Source: Niastella yeongjuensis (GTDB lineage: Bacteria; Bacteroidota; Bacteroidia; Chitinophagales; Chitinophagaceae). Taken from it: 64,000 bases of DNA. Both the position numbers and the translations under genes were made by a program. The stretch lies in contig NZ_FOCZ01000004.1 of the NCBI RefSeq assembly GCF_900110245.1, positions 62,001 to 126,000 on the forward strand, read 5' to 3'. Each line of letters starts with the position of its first letter. Positions within the stretch are counted from its first letter, which is position 1. The notes below the pieces were generated by a model. That model saw nothing but the letters and a program-made list of their open reading frames with translations. It was not told the origin of the DNA and made no database searches. This document shows positions 1-9,597 of this stretch, piece by piece.

Positions 1-1072
1 CCAATTGCTATGGATCCTGTATCGGCCGACGATGAAATTGATGTTGACTCATAGCATTATATTACTCGTGACATTTACGGTCCGTTACAATGCCATTTAT
101 TACCCATTTATCAGTCTTGCTTTTTTCGGCTTGGCGCAAATTCCGAAAACACATAAACTGATAGGAATCGGTTTTACAATAAGCCTGTTATTTTCCTTTG
201 TAGGATTAACGCAATATGAATATTATAAAAAAACATCCACTGTTCAATTCTCTGCTTTTGCAGGATGGCAACTCGCCTCCAATGCTTTATATGGATATGC
301 TTACTCCCCAGAGTATCCGGTTTCGAAAGTCCCCGTACTCTTTAGAGGGCTACATGAATCGGTAAACCAACATATGAACATGCTCAATAAGCGAGTACTT
401 AGGCCAGATGGAGATGTTGGTATATATTATCTATGGGATCCTCAGTCGCCCTTATGGACATATCTTAACGAAATCAGAAGGGACGACACGGGAAGCCTCT
501 TTTTAAAATGGTCAAAAATGGCACCTCTTTACAGTGCATATGGTCGCTATCTCATTGCGCAAAATCCGACGGGTTACGTAAAACATTTTCTATTGCCCAA
601 CCTTCGTAAGTTTTATGTACCTCCGCCAAGTTTTATGGTGATCTATAACATGGGTAACGACACGGTAGACAGTAAGGCTGCTCTATGGTTTGGATGGAAA
701 AACAATAAAGTTTTCACACGGTCAAAAACAGCTATAATACAGATCGTAGAACTATCTATAATCCCTATAGCGATTATTAACGTTTTGTTTTTGTTGAGTT
801 GCGCTGCCTTCACGCTAGCCGGCGGTTTCAAGCGATCGGGTGGTTACGCCAGAAGGGCAGTAATATTGATGCTCGCTATTTGGTTTGTCAATATGGCTTT
901 TAGCATTCTAGCTGCGCCTAATGAACTACGATACCAGCTATTTCCCTTGGTCATCACAATTTGTTTTACTTGCTTACTTATAGCTTGGTTATTTGAGCAT
1001 GCATTCTCTAAACAAAATATCACTAATATCCCTCAAGACTCCAATCCTCTATCGAATTCTTTGAGTCATTAA
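1..1072 (+). CDS. Multi-pass membrane protein, C-terminal part (5' end outside window)
   Basis: The reading frame is open to the left edge of the window, so the true start is missing; the first possible start inside is a TTG at position 5. The visible part has hydrophobic segments near its beginning (MLTHSIILLVTFTVRY and the following LIGIGFTISLLFSFVGL), a soluble loop of roughly 160 residues with many aromatic residues, and two more hydrophobic segments near the C-terminus around 'IIPIAIINVLFLLS' and 'LAIWFVNMAFSILAA'. This layout resembles the C-terminal half of GT-C-fold glycosyltransferases (GT39/ArnT type), but no catalytic motif is visible because that half would lie upstream. Function is therefore inferred only. 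The next gene starts 12 bases downstream on the same strand, so the two are probably co-transcribed. Confidence 0.6.
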   Translation, partial: QLLWILYRPTMKLMLTHSIILLVTFTVRYNAIYYPFISLAFFGLAQIPKTHKLIGIGFTISLLFSFVGLTQYEYYKKTSTVQFSAFAGWQLASNALYGYAYSPEYPVSKVPVLFRGLHESVNQHMNMLNKRVLRPDGDVGIYYLWDPQSPLWTYLNEIRRDDTGSLFLKWSKMAPLYSAYGRYLIAQNPTGYVKHFLLPNLRKFYVPPPSFMVIYNMGNDTVDSKAALWFGWKNNKVFTRSKTAIIQIVELSIIPIAIINVLFLLSCAAFTLAGGFKRSGGYARRAVILMLAIWFVNMAFSILAAPNELRYQLFPLVITICFTCLLIAWLFEHAFSKQNITNIPQDSNPLSNSLSH

Positions 1073-1084
1073 ATATGCACTAAT

Positions 1085-1579
1085 ATGAATGTTCTAGTCT
1101 GTATTTCGACGTTAATGCTTATAATGGGCTGCAATGACCATCTTGCCAAATTAAAAACCGGCAAAGAGGGACAGGTATTGCCACGTGTAAACCTATTGCT
1201 GATGGACAGTACGACTCAAATTAATACAAGCAATATACCTATCGGCAAACCAATTGTTATATTCCTTTTCAGCCCGTACTGCCCCTATTGTCAGGCACAA
1301 ACCAGGGAAATTATAGATAAGCAAGCAGAGCTTTCTGAAATTCGGTTTTATATGGTATCTGCGTTTCCCATTAGTACACTAAAGGAATATTATAAAATGT
1401 TTAATCTCGAAAAATATCCGAACATTACTGTGGCACAAGATAAGCAGGGCTTTTTCCGGACATACCTTAACCCTCCGGGCTTTCCATATCAGGCAATTTA
1501 TGGCAGGGATAAAAAATTGCTGTACGCATTTCTCGGTATAGTAAAACTGGATAATATTAAGGATTTCATTTCCCAGTAA
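1085..1579 (+). CDS. Thioredoxin-fold lipoprotein with CPYC active site
   Basis: This 164-residue protein starts with a short lipoprotein signal ending in LIMGC (lipidated Cys about residue 16), so it should be anchored in a membrane and face the periplasm. After a strand-forming stretch 'PIVIFLFSPYCPYCQ' comes a C-P-Y-C pair at residues 66-69, the position of the redox-active disulfide in AhpC/TSA- and TlpA-like thioredoxin-fold proteins. The rest follows the thioredoxin fold, including a proline-rich turn near 'NPPGFPYQAIYG' that probably holds the cis-Pro. A role in periplasmic thiol-disulfide exchange is likely; the partner is unknown. It follows the preceding membrane protein by 12 bases. 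Confidence 0.75.
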   Translation: MNVLVCISTLMLIMGCNDHLAKLKTGKEGQVLPRVNLLLMDSTTQINTSNIPIGKPIVIFLFSPYCPYCQAQTREIIDKQAELSEIRFYMVSAFPISTLKEYYKMFNLEKYPNITVAQDKQGFFRTYLNPPGFPYQAIYGRDKKLLYAFLGIVKLDNIKDFISQ

Positions 1580-1953
1580 AATTAGAAAAAACAGCAACAG
1601 AAAATACAAGCTGGAAAACTCTGTAGTGTAAATCGTGCTTTCAAAAATGAAATTCATTCTATTTTCTATAAGTAAAAATGAAACATTTAGATTGTCAATA
1701 GAATGGGTATACTCACCTTTATTTGAACAACAGACGTCGTTGTTCACCGCATATCCCGGGTTTGTGGTTAATAAAGGCTAGAAGGCAGCGTTTTGCACAC
1801 TATACTAAAAAAAGGTGAAATGTACCGTCTAAATTCACGTTGATGGACACCACCGAGCTAGTTTCAAAAAGGGGTAAGCCGAAAACCTTTATAAACGAGT
1901 AGGCACATTAATTCATTCAAGTTTTGCTTTTTACATTAAAAAGCACATTTTTT
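1580..1953. other. Intergenic region with one short dyad
   Basis: This 374-base stretch separates the thioredoxin-like lipoprotein from the DUF6520-type gene. I see no convincing gene. A dyad TGAACAAC (1724-1731) / GTTGTTCA (1739-1746) with a 7-base loop is present, without a T-run, so it is more likely a protein-binding site or chance hairpin than a terminator. Confidence 0.4.
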
Positions 1954-2250
1954 ATGAAAAGAATAAGAATTATGCTCATGAGCATGGTTGTGTTAGCTGC
2001 TGTAGGTGGCGCTTTGGCATTCAACGCAAAGAAGAATATCAGAACGTTCTGTACAGATCCTAATCCCGCTCACATTCCAGGTAATCTTGCATCTATTACT
2101 GCTGCGAATAATTGTAATGCGTTAGTATTGACTTCAACAACAGTACAACCTAACCCTGCTGGATTGAAGTACATTACTCCGACGGTTTTACAAGTTTGCC
2201 AATTCCCGGCAAATGCAAACTGTCCTGCGTTCTATTCAATTGGAGAATAA
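1954..2250 (+). CDS. Small secreted DUF6520-type protein
   Basis: The protein is about 98 residues from the ATG at 1954; an upstream TTG in frame would add ten unlikely residues. It starts MKRIRIMLMSMVVLAAVGGALAF, a signal peptide ending in an Ala-rich cleavage region. The mature part is short, has four cysteines that could form disulfides, and contains many Asn, Pro and Thr residues. This matches the pattern of the DUF6520 family, small exported Bacteroidota proteins of unknown function that are often found in multiple copies; a second member lies at 32606-32881. The gene stands alone and is followed by two strong hairpins. The family assignment is from memory of the pattern, not from a search. 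Confidence 0.65.
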   Translation: MKRIRIMLMSMVVLAAVGGALAFNAKKNIRTFCTDPNPAHIPGNLASITAANNCNALVLTSTTVQPNPAGLKYITPTVLQVCQFPANANCPAFYSIGE

Positions 2251-2289
2251 CCTTAATCGATGTAACAAAAGCAATCTTTCATGTTCCGC

Positions 2290-2350
2290 AAAATGATCTC
2301 GTTTAAGATCATTTTAATCAACCTAAGGCTGGCGTCAATGCCAGCCTTAG
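2290..2350 (+). terminator. Two tandem hairpins after the DUF6520-type gene
   Basis: The first hairpin is AAAATGATCT (2290-2299) with AGATCATTTT (2306-2315), a perfect 10-bp stem with a 6-base loop and flanking A/T runs. The second is CTAAGGCTGGC (2323-2333) with GCCAGCCTTAG (2340-2350), a perfect 11-bp stem with a 6-base loop. Together they form a convincing transcription end for the plus-strand gene that stops at 2250. Confidence 0.7.
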
Positions 2351-2775
2351 ATATTCATACCAACTGAAGTGTTGAACGTTGCCTTAAAGTTGTGACATTT
2401 AACCTGATTAAACGATAAGGATCGACTGAAAACCAACCAAAGCTTAGCTATAAAATTGCATAGCATTCAATACTAAATGTGGTCTTTCTATATTTAATAA
2501 TTCATTGTACACCGAATACCATGAATTTCAATAATTAACTAACCACTATAAGAAATAAATAAAACAACTTATCGTCCTCCATTCTGTCGGTGTTTAATTA
2601 ACGATTCTGAACGACTATAAAATACTTTACTTGATCGAATGTCACGGCGTACTACGTTTATTTATAGCTCGTTGCCATTTCCAGTTGAAATTACAAATGT
2701 GACAAACAATAGAAAAAACATTTATCCCATTAATTGATTTTTCATCATTACAATTCAACTCAATTAGACCTTTTT
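2351..2775. other. AT-rich intergenic region without a gene
   Basis: About 425 bases between the hairpins and the convergent S9 peptidase gene. The sequence is AT-rich with stops in all frames and I see no conserved-looking peptide, RNA gene or repeat in it. Confidence 0.4.
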
Positions 2776-5535
2776 TCAATGGCTTTCCAAATCAAGTTCC
2801 AATCCGCTATCCAATCCTTTTCGAACAGCTGGAATACCGCGGGTCATCCACTTAGGCGCTGGCGCACCCTTTAAATAATGGTCAAAAAACTGAGTTATTC
2901 TGGCCGTAAAATCCTCCGCATTTTTTCCCATCACTAAATGATTGCCATCGTCATATTCAATTAACCATACTTTTTTGTTAAGATATCTGAGTGCCAAAAA
3001 CAATTCAACTGCCTGTCCCCATGGCACTGCTCCATCAGGTCGGCAGTGAAACATAAGTAAAGGAGTTGTTATTTTATTCACATTGAAAATCGGTGAATTT
3101 TTGATCCATAGTTTAGGAGCTGTCCAAAATGCATTGGCATTATTTAGCGTACTACTCAGCCTTGCTCTTCCATCACCATTGAGGCTTAAGTTATTACTGA
3201 CGTAGTCAGTAACCCCAGCTCCTTCACAAGCCGCGGCAAAAAGATTGCTGTGGGTAATTAGAAAATTTGTATGTCCGCCGCCAAAGCTATGGCCAGTGAT
3301 GCCCATTCTTTTGTTGTCAATGAATGACATTTTCGACAAATATGTCGCTGCAGCCACTACAGAATTATATGCACTTGGCCCTGACTCGTACTTGGTAAAA
3401 TAAATATCTGAGGTAAACACCAAGTAACCGCGACTTACAAACCACGGAATATCCAAAGAAGCGCTACCCATAAATAATGGCATAGGGCATTCGTACAGAC
3501 GCCCTGAGAAATTTCTATAATACGTAACTAGTAGTGGATATTTTTTTCCCGGATCAAAATTTTCCGGCTTGTAAAGAATACCCTGTCCAGGACTCCCGTC
3601 TAATTGTCTAAAGTTTACTAGTTCTGCAGTAAGCCAGTTATATCCCCTATGAGGCTGAAGATCTGTTAAAGGCTGGTAACTTTTAAAATCCGTAGTAAAA
3701 AAGTAATTTGGTGCTTGGTCAAAGGTTTGACGACTTACAATCCAAGAGTTTGATTTCGCTGCCTTAATTGGCTCGATTCCACTATCAAATTCGTCAGGAA
3801 GTCCTATTCGTAGCCAATGATAATATGTATAAGGCCCCATTGTAAGTAATCTCGGTGGGCCTTTCTTATTTAAAGAAATCTGGTAAAAACCATTGTATTT
3901 TGTAAGCGTGTTATATGCAGCCATAATTAAGCTGTCTTTCGTAACTACAGTATTAGGCTTTGTGTCAGTTACCTTGAACTTGATGTGATGTTTTCGACCA
4001 TACCCTTCGGTGATGTTAATAGCAGGATTCTTCCCTAAAAGATCTAACAACCAAATATCGAAATTATCATAAACTAGGATACCACGGTCATCCGGTAGCC
4101 ATCCAGCCGGAAGGTCAACAGGAAACGTATTTGAATATCGTTTATCGAATTCATCCCGATATGACAACCATCCTTTGGGAATATTTGATGATATTTTTAC
4201 CAATTGTTTTAAATGTAAGTCATAGCTAAAATATTGTTCTTTTCCTGCATCAAACCAGACCAAAAAATGGCCATTCGGAGAAAAATAAAAATAACTTTCT
4301 GGGCTATCAGATACATTTAACAAAGTACTTGAACCATCTTTCAAACAAACAAGTTTAAAAGAACATTTGTAAGGTAACCAAAAACGGTCTCCCAGTGTGT
4401 CTCTGTTATCCTTTTTCACGACAACATAATCTCCATTTTCAGCAAAGGCATATACCACTTCGCATTTTTTCTCCAAACGTATAACTCTAGCAACCGTATC
4501 TATACCTGCAGGAAAAACACACAAATAAGCTGGCTCTTGAGCTGGAGAGCCTAATTGAAAAGATTGAATAAGAGGATCTTTATAATTCCAAATATTTACT
4601 TTCACGGATCCTTCGATAGGGACGGGTCTTACCACATTAGTTTTTAAATCAAAAAAAATATAGCGACCGTCATCACTAAATCTGGCGCTGGGTTGTATCA
4701 ATAGACTGGATTCAATTCCAAGTGTACCATTTGTAACTTTCAAAACTGCTTTATCCATTCCTTCCCTATAATACCAGATCGAATAATTTTGATTACTCCC
4801 CCTCTCCGAAAAGCTTGAACTGTCGAGGACCGTAACAATAGCTTGAGTACCTGAGTTATCCAGGCTAGCGCTCTCAATGCTTTGACTTTCTCCTCGATAA
4901 ACGTCATAAACTTTCTGATTTCTTAAATTAACAATTTGTAACAATACCCTCTTTCCTTCATCTTTTACCACAATTAATCCTGTACCTGATTTATTAAAAT
5001 AAAATTTCCTTACCGAATGGAAACGCACTTCCTTTTCGGTAAGTAAGTTCAGTAACACCATTGTTTTACTGTCATCTTTTTGCAGATATGCTATCCATTC
5101 TCCAGGGCTACCTTGTGGAAATTGAACGGACTCTACATTTGTTATATAATCGACTTGATTGGTGCCTAATAGCACCAAAAACAACGTGTCATTACGTGTA
5201 AACGCAAACTTTTTGCTATCTATTGAAAAAAAAAGACACGTTGCACTTGTAAACTGTTTATCCCAGTCTTTGCGAACAGACTGAACAATTAAATTTTGGC
5301 TACCTAATGGCTTATTAATGATTCCATAGGCAAAGTATAAGCCATTACTACAAATAGAAACGTCATTCATAGCGTCAAACCTAGGCCATTGTCTAATGAG
5401 TGATTCGTCAACGGCCGGCTTTTCTATTTTACCTTGTGCAGTATCGAGGGACACATTCTTTTTTAAAGTTGAGAATTGGCAGTAACTAGTCGAGCCAATA
5501 AATAAGGCTATCATCAATATATATATATGCTTCAT
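2776..5535 (-). CDS. S9 family serine peptidase (prolyl oligopeptidase type), secreted
   Basis: This protein of about 919 residues has the two-part architecture of prolyl oligopeptidases: a long N-terminal region of beta-propeller-like repeats (many 'DGRYIFF', 'SPNGHFLVW' blades) and a C-terminal alpha/beta hydrolase domain. The nucleophile lies in GITGHSFGGG (Ser about residue 750). The probable Asp is in HCRPDGAVPW about 84 residues later, and the His in DDGNHLV another 32 later, giving the Ser-Asp-His order of the family. I prefer the start at 5535 (MKHIYILMIALFIGSTSYCQ) because it gives a normal signal peptide; the frame is open 16 codons further. As the last gene of the SusC/SusD locus it probably cleaves imported or surface-bound peptides in the periplasm. 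It may end the operon or have its own promoter. Confidence 0.88.
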   Translation of the reverse strand: MKHIYILMIALFIGSTSYCQFSTLKKNVSLDTAQGKIEKPAVDESLIRQWPRFDAMNDVSICSNGLYFAYGIINKPLGSQNLIVQSVRKDWDKQFTSATCLFFSIDSKKFAFTRNDTLFLVLLGTNQVDYITNVESVQFPQGSPGEWIAYLQKDDSKTMVLLNLLTEKEVRFHSVRKFYFNKSGTGLIVVKDEGKRVLLQIVNLRNQKVYDVYRGESQSIESASLDNSGTQAIVTVLDSSSFSERGSNQNYSIWYYREGMDKAVLKVTNGTLGIESSLLIQPSARFSDDGRYIFFDLKTNVVRPVPIEGSVKVNIWNYKDPLIQSFQLGSPAQEPAYLCVFPAGIDTVARVIRLEKKCEVVYAFAENGDYVVVKKDNRDTLGDRFWLPYKCSFKLVCLKDGSSTLLNVSDSPESYFYFSPNGHFLVWFDAGKEQYFSYDLHLKQLVKISSNIPKGWLSYRDEFDKRYSNTFPVDLPAGWLPDDRGILVYDNFDIWLLDLLGKNPAINITEGYGRKHHIKFKVTDTKPNTVVTKDSLIMAAYNTLTKYNGFYQISLNKKGPPRLLTMGPYTYYHWLRIGLPDEFDSGIEPIKAAKSNSWIVSRQTFDQAPNYFFTTDFKSYQPLTDLQPHRGYNWLTAELVNFRQLDGSPGQGILYKPENFDPGKKYPLLVTYYRNFSGRLYECPMPLFMGSASLDIPWFVSRGYLVFTSDIYFTKYESGPSAYNSVVAAATYLSKMSFIDNKRMGITGHSFGGGHTNFLITHSNLFAAACEGAGVTDYVSNNLSLNGDGRARLSSTLNNANAFWTAPKLWIKNSPIFNVNKITTPLLMFHCRPDGAVPWGQAVELFLALRYLNKKVWLIEYDDGNHLVMGKNAEDFTARITQFFDHYLKGAPAPKWMTRGIPAVRKGLDSGLELDLESH

Positions 5536-5690
5536 AAAACGTAAAAACATATTTATCATTTTAAAAATGTAAAAAGCGTCCAATAGTACTATAAGTTACG
5601 AAATTTAGATTAACAGCAGTCAACTTCATGATACCCTTCTTGACTGCACGAAAAGATATAACATAGATCCGGTATCATTCTTAGACTATC

Positions 5691-6149
5691 TTACATCACA
5701 TTGTGTTTCCTAAGCTCAACTAAATGTAGTTGCACATATTCTTTAAATTGTCGAATGTTACAAATGACATTCTCTTCCTTTCTGAAATATTTAAAATTCG
5801 GACTATATATAATTGAATAGTTATTGAAACGGTGAAGGCATAATTGCTTGTCGCGATCATTGCTAAAAACTAACTGTGTTTTTCCCGCGAGGTAACGTGC
5901 CCAGAGCAGACTTATGCTTATTTTATCCAAGTCACTGAGCTTGTTAATATGAAAAATTTCGATAAAGTTCTCCACTCCAGGTAATTCATCCAATATGTCA
6001 CAAACGACACCATCAGTTTTATCCTCTTCCAATAAACCTTTTACATAAATCCAATCGCCAGCCAATACACCGAATTCAAGATCTTGTTTGTTATAGAACG
6101 GACTGTTATTTAAAAAAAAGGCTTGGAGTTCTTTGGAATCGATTTTCAT
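5691..6149 (-). CDS. Hypothetical protein, 152 aa
   Basis: I do not recognise this protein. It has no signal peptide and no membrane segment, and is rich in aromatic and charged residues (for example 'GVLAGDWIYVKGLL', 'ISISLLWARYLAG'). It lies between the thioredoxin-like gene (6283-7668) and the S9 peptidase (ends at 5535), on the same strand with gaps of about 130-155 bases, so it may belong to the peptide-use locus or be an insertion in it. Its size and solitary nature resemble orphan cytoplasmic proteins of the immunity or regulatory type. No function is proposed. Confidence 0.6.
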   Translation of the reverse strand: MKIDSKELQAFFLNNSPFYNKQDLEFGVLAGDWIYVKGLLEEDKTDGVVCDILDELPGVENFIEIFHINKLSDLDKISISLLWARYLAGKTQLVFSNDRDKQLCLHRFNNYSIIYSPNFKYFRKEENVICNIRQFKEYVQLHLVELRKHNVM

Positions 6150-6282
6150 CTTCAGATCCTTTTTATGGCAGCATCATAGATCATAATGATAAATGCAGAC
6201 CTGTTCAGTGAGTGATAGAAAGTTCAACTAAAATTTACATTTAAGTCTCATTTTAGATCAATAATGCACCGTCGGTTGTTTG

Positions 6283-7668
6283 TCACCAGGTAGGTTCTTT
6301 TTTTGTCATTTTTTCGATTACCGTCCTATAATCTTTCAACGCAGATTCATTTTTGTCATTAAATGCCTTTTCCAATGCCTTTGTTTCCCACTTTAAAGCC
6401 TCATCAGACAGACCTTTATTGAACAACATATTGTATTTATATATTAAGTTGGCATAAGTATCAAATAAAAGCTCCGTTGAGACTGCAGCATCAAATTTTT
6501 GCGATACTAAATCTCTCATCCATGTTATCGCAAAATTTATCTGCTCAGCGCTATCACTTCGTTCAAAAATCATCCAAGCGCATTCATTTATTAATGCAAC
6601 ATCACCTAAATTAGTTACATCCATGTCCCTGCGTTGCATTCGAGCGCTGAAGGTATTGACATAGGCGGGGATATTATTCGAATATCTATAATACTCGCAC
6701 TTTGCCTTCAGTAAGGCGCTAGCAGCATACTCCGCGTTGTATTCCGCCAAAATTCTATGATTTAGGGAATCCCACGCCGGCTCCATTTTCATTAACATTT
6801 GGAGGTCTTTTCCTTTGTAAAAATTACTGAGAAAAGGAGTGCAAATTTCATTCATTATTACCCAGTTGACTTTTGCGGCCGCATAGCCCTTTTTTTTCAT
6901 TATGGCATCCGTTCTTTCCCCGTTAGGATAAAACAGCACAAAGAAAGGGCTCTGGGAATCTACCAAGGTGGAAGAGGCAAGAAATTCTATATTCGAAGTG
7001 GTAGACCATTCATCCTTTTTTAATTCAGTGAGGTAAGTGAGATAATCCTTTGAAAGTTTCATGTACAAATCGTACTGGCCGAGATTCCAAGCTACTTGAA
7101 TCATTTCGGGCATTACTTTAAATTTTTTCTTACCATTTGAATAATCAGCTACAAAGGCTTCAAATTTTTTATAAGGATTTACTGTTTTGTTCCCTGATCC
7201 GGTGGCTAGCTTTCCATCTTCTATTAATTGAGAAACGGATTTATATCCCACTTGTTTATTTACGAGAGAACCATTTGAGGTAAAAAATAGGAACGTCGGA
7301 AGCACCGTAATTTTATACTTCTTATTAAGTTCAATTGCATCAGGATACCAGTTTTTAATTCGTTGATTATCATCACTGGTTTGATCCATTTGAACCCTGA
7401 CTGAAATGAATTTATCGTTGAAATAAGTGCCAACCTCATTATTTATGAATACTTGTTGCTCCATTAGTTTGCATGGACCACACCAGGTTGCGTAAGCATC
7501 GACGAAAATAAATTTATTCTCATTTTTTGCTTTTCTTTTTATTTGTTCCCAGTTTAAACTATCCTCGAATTTTATCCCTCTATTGGAAGTAATATTTTCT
7601 ATAGCAACCTGAGATTTTGCATCAAAGCATAGAACAATAAAGAGGATCGGTAACATTCTCATCTTCAT
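6283..7668 (-). CDS. Secreted thioredoxin-family protein
   Basis: The protein of 461 residues has an N-terminal signal peptide (MRMLPILFIVLCFDAKSQ) and, at about residues 40-150, a thioredoxin domain with the complete active site ATWCGPCK (WCGPC at 62-66) and the cis-Pro loop 'ITVLPTFLFF'. The remaining 300 residues are helical and have no motif I know; such long C-terminal extensions are common in Bacteroidota thioredoxin-like proteins encoded beside SusC/SusD pairs. It is probably a periplasmic disulfide reductase. It lies between the SusD gene upstream and the S9 peptidase downstream, so a role in handling peptide substrates or in maturing locus proteins is plausible. Starts at 7668 or 7662 are equivalent. 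Confidence 0.82.
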   Translation of the reverse strand: MKMRMLPILFIVLCFDAKSQVAIENITSNRGIKFEDSLNWEQIKRKAKNENKFIFVDAYATWCGPCKLMEQQVFINNEVGTYFNDKFISVRVQMDQTSDDNQRIKNWYPDAIELNKKYKITVLPTFLFFTSNGSLVNKQVGYKSVSQLIEDGKLATGSGNKTVNPYKKFEAFVADYSNGKKKFKVMPEMIQVAWNLGQYDLYMKLSKDYLTYLTELKKDEWSTTSNIEFLASSTLVDSQSPFFVLFYPNGERTDAIMKKKGYAAAKVNWVIMNEICTPFLSNFYKGKDLQMLMKMEPAWDSLNHRILAEYNAEYAASALLKAKCEYYRYSNNIPAYVNTFSARMQRRDMDVTNLGDVALINECAWMIFERSDSAEQINFAITWMRDLVSQKFDAAVSTELLFDTYANLIYKYNMLFNKGLSDEALKWETKALEKAFNDKNESALKDYRTVIEKMTKKEPTW

Positions 7669-8075
7669 ATAAATTGAATTGGCCTTTCGGCTACGATTAA
7701 ATAATCATTTTTAATACCGTTTACTGATAACCGTAAAGCGACTAAATACTGCAATCCACATTAAGAAGTTAAGCTTACCTGTATATGTAAAGTAGCCAGT
7801 AAACTGCAATGCGTATATCGTCTCGACCGCCGATCATTTCAGGAGTCGTTTAACCTTTAATTTGAAAGTCAAATATTTTAAACCTCAATTATGTCGCACT
7901 TAACTTGCACAACTGTGGACTCACCCAAGATTGCTATTATGCAAATAGCTAAGCTCGATATTAACGATACGATATCGAGTTTCCTCCTTGATAGAGCGTA
8001 GGACATTTTCCTCTAACTGCTTTGGAAGCATTAGCACCTGCTCAGATTCTATAATTAGGAAATGACCCCACTTCC
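7669..8075. other. Intergenic region between SusD and thioredoxin-like genes
   Basis: This 407-base gap has no convincing gene. It contains an 8-bp dyad CTCGATAT (7954-7961) / ATATCGAG (7972-7979) with a 10-base loop, downstream of the SusD stop on the minus strand. The gap suggests that the thioredoxin-like gene has its own promoter or is read at a lower level than SusC/SusD. Confidence 0.35.
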
Positions 8076-9569
8076 CTAATAACCCAGATTTTGCTTAAGA
8101 CTTTGGTTTTTTTTCAAATCAGAAAAAAGAATTGGATAAATCTGTTGATATGATTGCCAATGAACCGCGCCGTTGGACTTCATTGGTGTAACAATATTCA
8201 TTACAGCGTCCACTTTACCGGTTCTTTTTAAATCAAACCATCGGTTAGCCCACTCTGTGAACAATTCGACTTGGTTTTCATGTAAAATGGCCGACATTAA
8301 AGAATTTTGATCATTTGCCGTTGTAGGGCTAAGCCCCGCTCTTGCCCGAATGACGTTCAAATCACTTGCCCCACCGTTTATATTTCCAAGATTCGCTCTT
8401 GCTTCAGACCTAATTAAATATTGTTCCCCCAACCTCAGTACCATAAAATACTCAGTCACCGTGGCCTCGATGTTTTTATACTTAAATGGAAAAAAGTAAG
8501 TTGTACCTAATAAAGTGCAACTATCTATCCAATTGCCAGCTACTTTTCTTTGGTCATTGAGCTCAAAGCTGTTCAGTAACTGACTACTCAAATAAACTGG
8601 GCGATCATAACCATTCGGAAGATCAGGGCTAAGAATAAAGGTTTTCGCCTCTTCGGTATTGCTACCACCCCTTACCGGTTGTAGCTGCCAAATTGCCTCC
8701 CTACTGTTTTTCAGAAATACATCATTTAGAGCTACGGTATCATACATCGTATTGTTTTCAATCAGGTCAGAAGCTGATGATTCAGCATCTGACCAATTGC
8801 CAGCGTACAATTGAACTCTCGCTAATAATGCAATAGCAGCCCATTTATTTGGTCGTACTCTTTCTGCCAGTAGGCTACTTGGGTAATTCTTAAGATTACC
8901 ATTAAGATAATCGCTACTTAATAACTCTTTTGCATCATTAAGATCTATAATAATTTGTTGGTAAACTGCAGGTGTAGAAGAACGGGCGAGTGAGCCATTC
9001 ACTTTATAGTCCGCGGACAATGCCAATGGCACATCTCCATACAAATTCACCAAATAAAAGTAAAAAAACGCTCTTAAGAATTTAGCTTCACCCAATAGTT
9101 GTTTTTTTACGCTGGCAGTAAGTGAAGTTGACCCATTCAAACCTTCTATTGCAGCGTTGCACTGGTAAATATAGGAATAGAGAGGTGACCATAGTTCTGA
9201 TCCATAGTTTTGGGCAGGACTTAATGCAAGCAATGAATTGGTGTAATATGATACATAATTAGGCAAGGGATTACTGTTATATAAAACCAATTCATCAGCT
9301 GATAAGCCAGCATATAAATTAATGCTACTATTTCCTGTCATTGTACCGGCTTGACTCATTTGAGTAAAAATTCCCGTTAACACAGCAATTGCATTATTAT
9401 CCTCCTTAAATACGTTTTCGTCACTTATGCTAGTATATGGCGCATCTACTTGTACAATTTTTTTACAGGATGTTCCTAACACAATTATCATATTTAGGCT
9501 GATGAAAACATTTACAATTACCTTTTTCAAGCTCTGCCCAAATTTTATTTTATAATATATAGAAATCAT
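8076..9569 (-). CDS. SusD/RagB family nutrient-binding lipoprotein
   Basis: The 497-residue protein matches the SusD/RagB family: a lipoprotein signal ending in LGTSC (Cys about residue 35), an N-terminal SusD-like region with the typical 'AKFLRAFFYFYLVNLYGDVPL' helix (residues ~160-180), TPR-like helices ('ALLARVQLYAGNW'), and the C-terminal block 'ILHENQVELFTEWANRWFDLKRTG' that is a signature of the family. SusD proteins cap the SusC channel on the outer surface and bind the substrate before uptake. The gene follows its SusC partner by 28 bases. Together with the nearby S9 peptidase and thioredoxin-like gene, a peptide or protein ligand is more likely than a glycan. Confidence 0.93.
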   Translation of the reverse strand: MISIYYKIKFGQSLKKVIVNVFISLNMIIVLGTSCKKIVQVDAPYTSISDENVFKEDNNAIAVLTGIFTQMSQAGTMTGNSSINLYAGLSADELVLYNSNPLPNYVSYYTNSLLALSPAQNYGSELWSPLYSYIYQCNAAIEGLNGSTSLTASVKKQLLGEAKFLRAFFYFYLVNLYGDVPLALSADYKVNGSLARSSTPAVYQQIIIDLNDAKELLSSDYLNGNLKNYPSSLLAERVRPNKWAAIALLARVQLYAGNWSDAESSASDLIENNTMYDTVALNDVFLKNSREAIWQLQPVRGGSNTEEAKTFILSPDLPNGYDRPVYLSSQLLNSFELNDQRKVAGNWIDSCTLLGTTYFFPFKYKNIEATVTEYFMVLRLGEQYLIRSEARANLGNINGGASDLNVIRARAGLSPTTANDQNSLMSAILHENQVELFTEWANRWFDLKRTGKVDAVMNIVTPMKSNGAVHWQSYQQIYPILFSDLKKNQSLKQNLGY

Positions 9570-9597
9570 AATTCTCTGTTTGATTGTTTATTCTTCT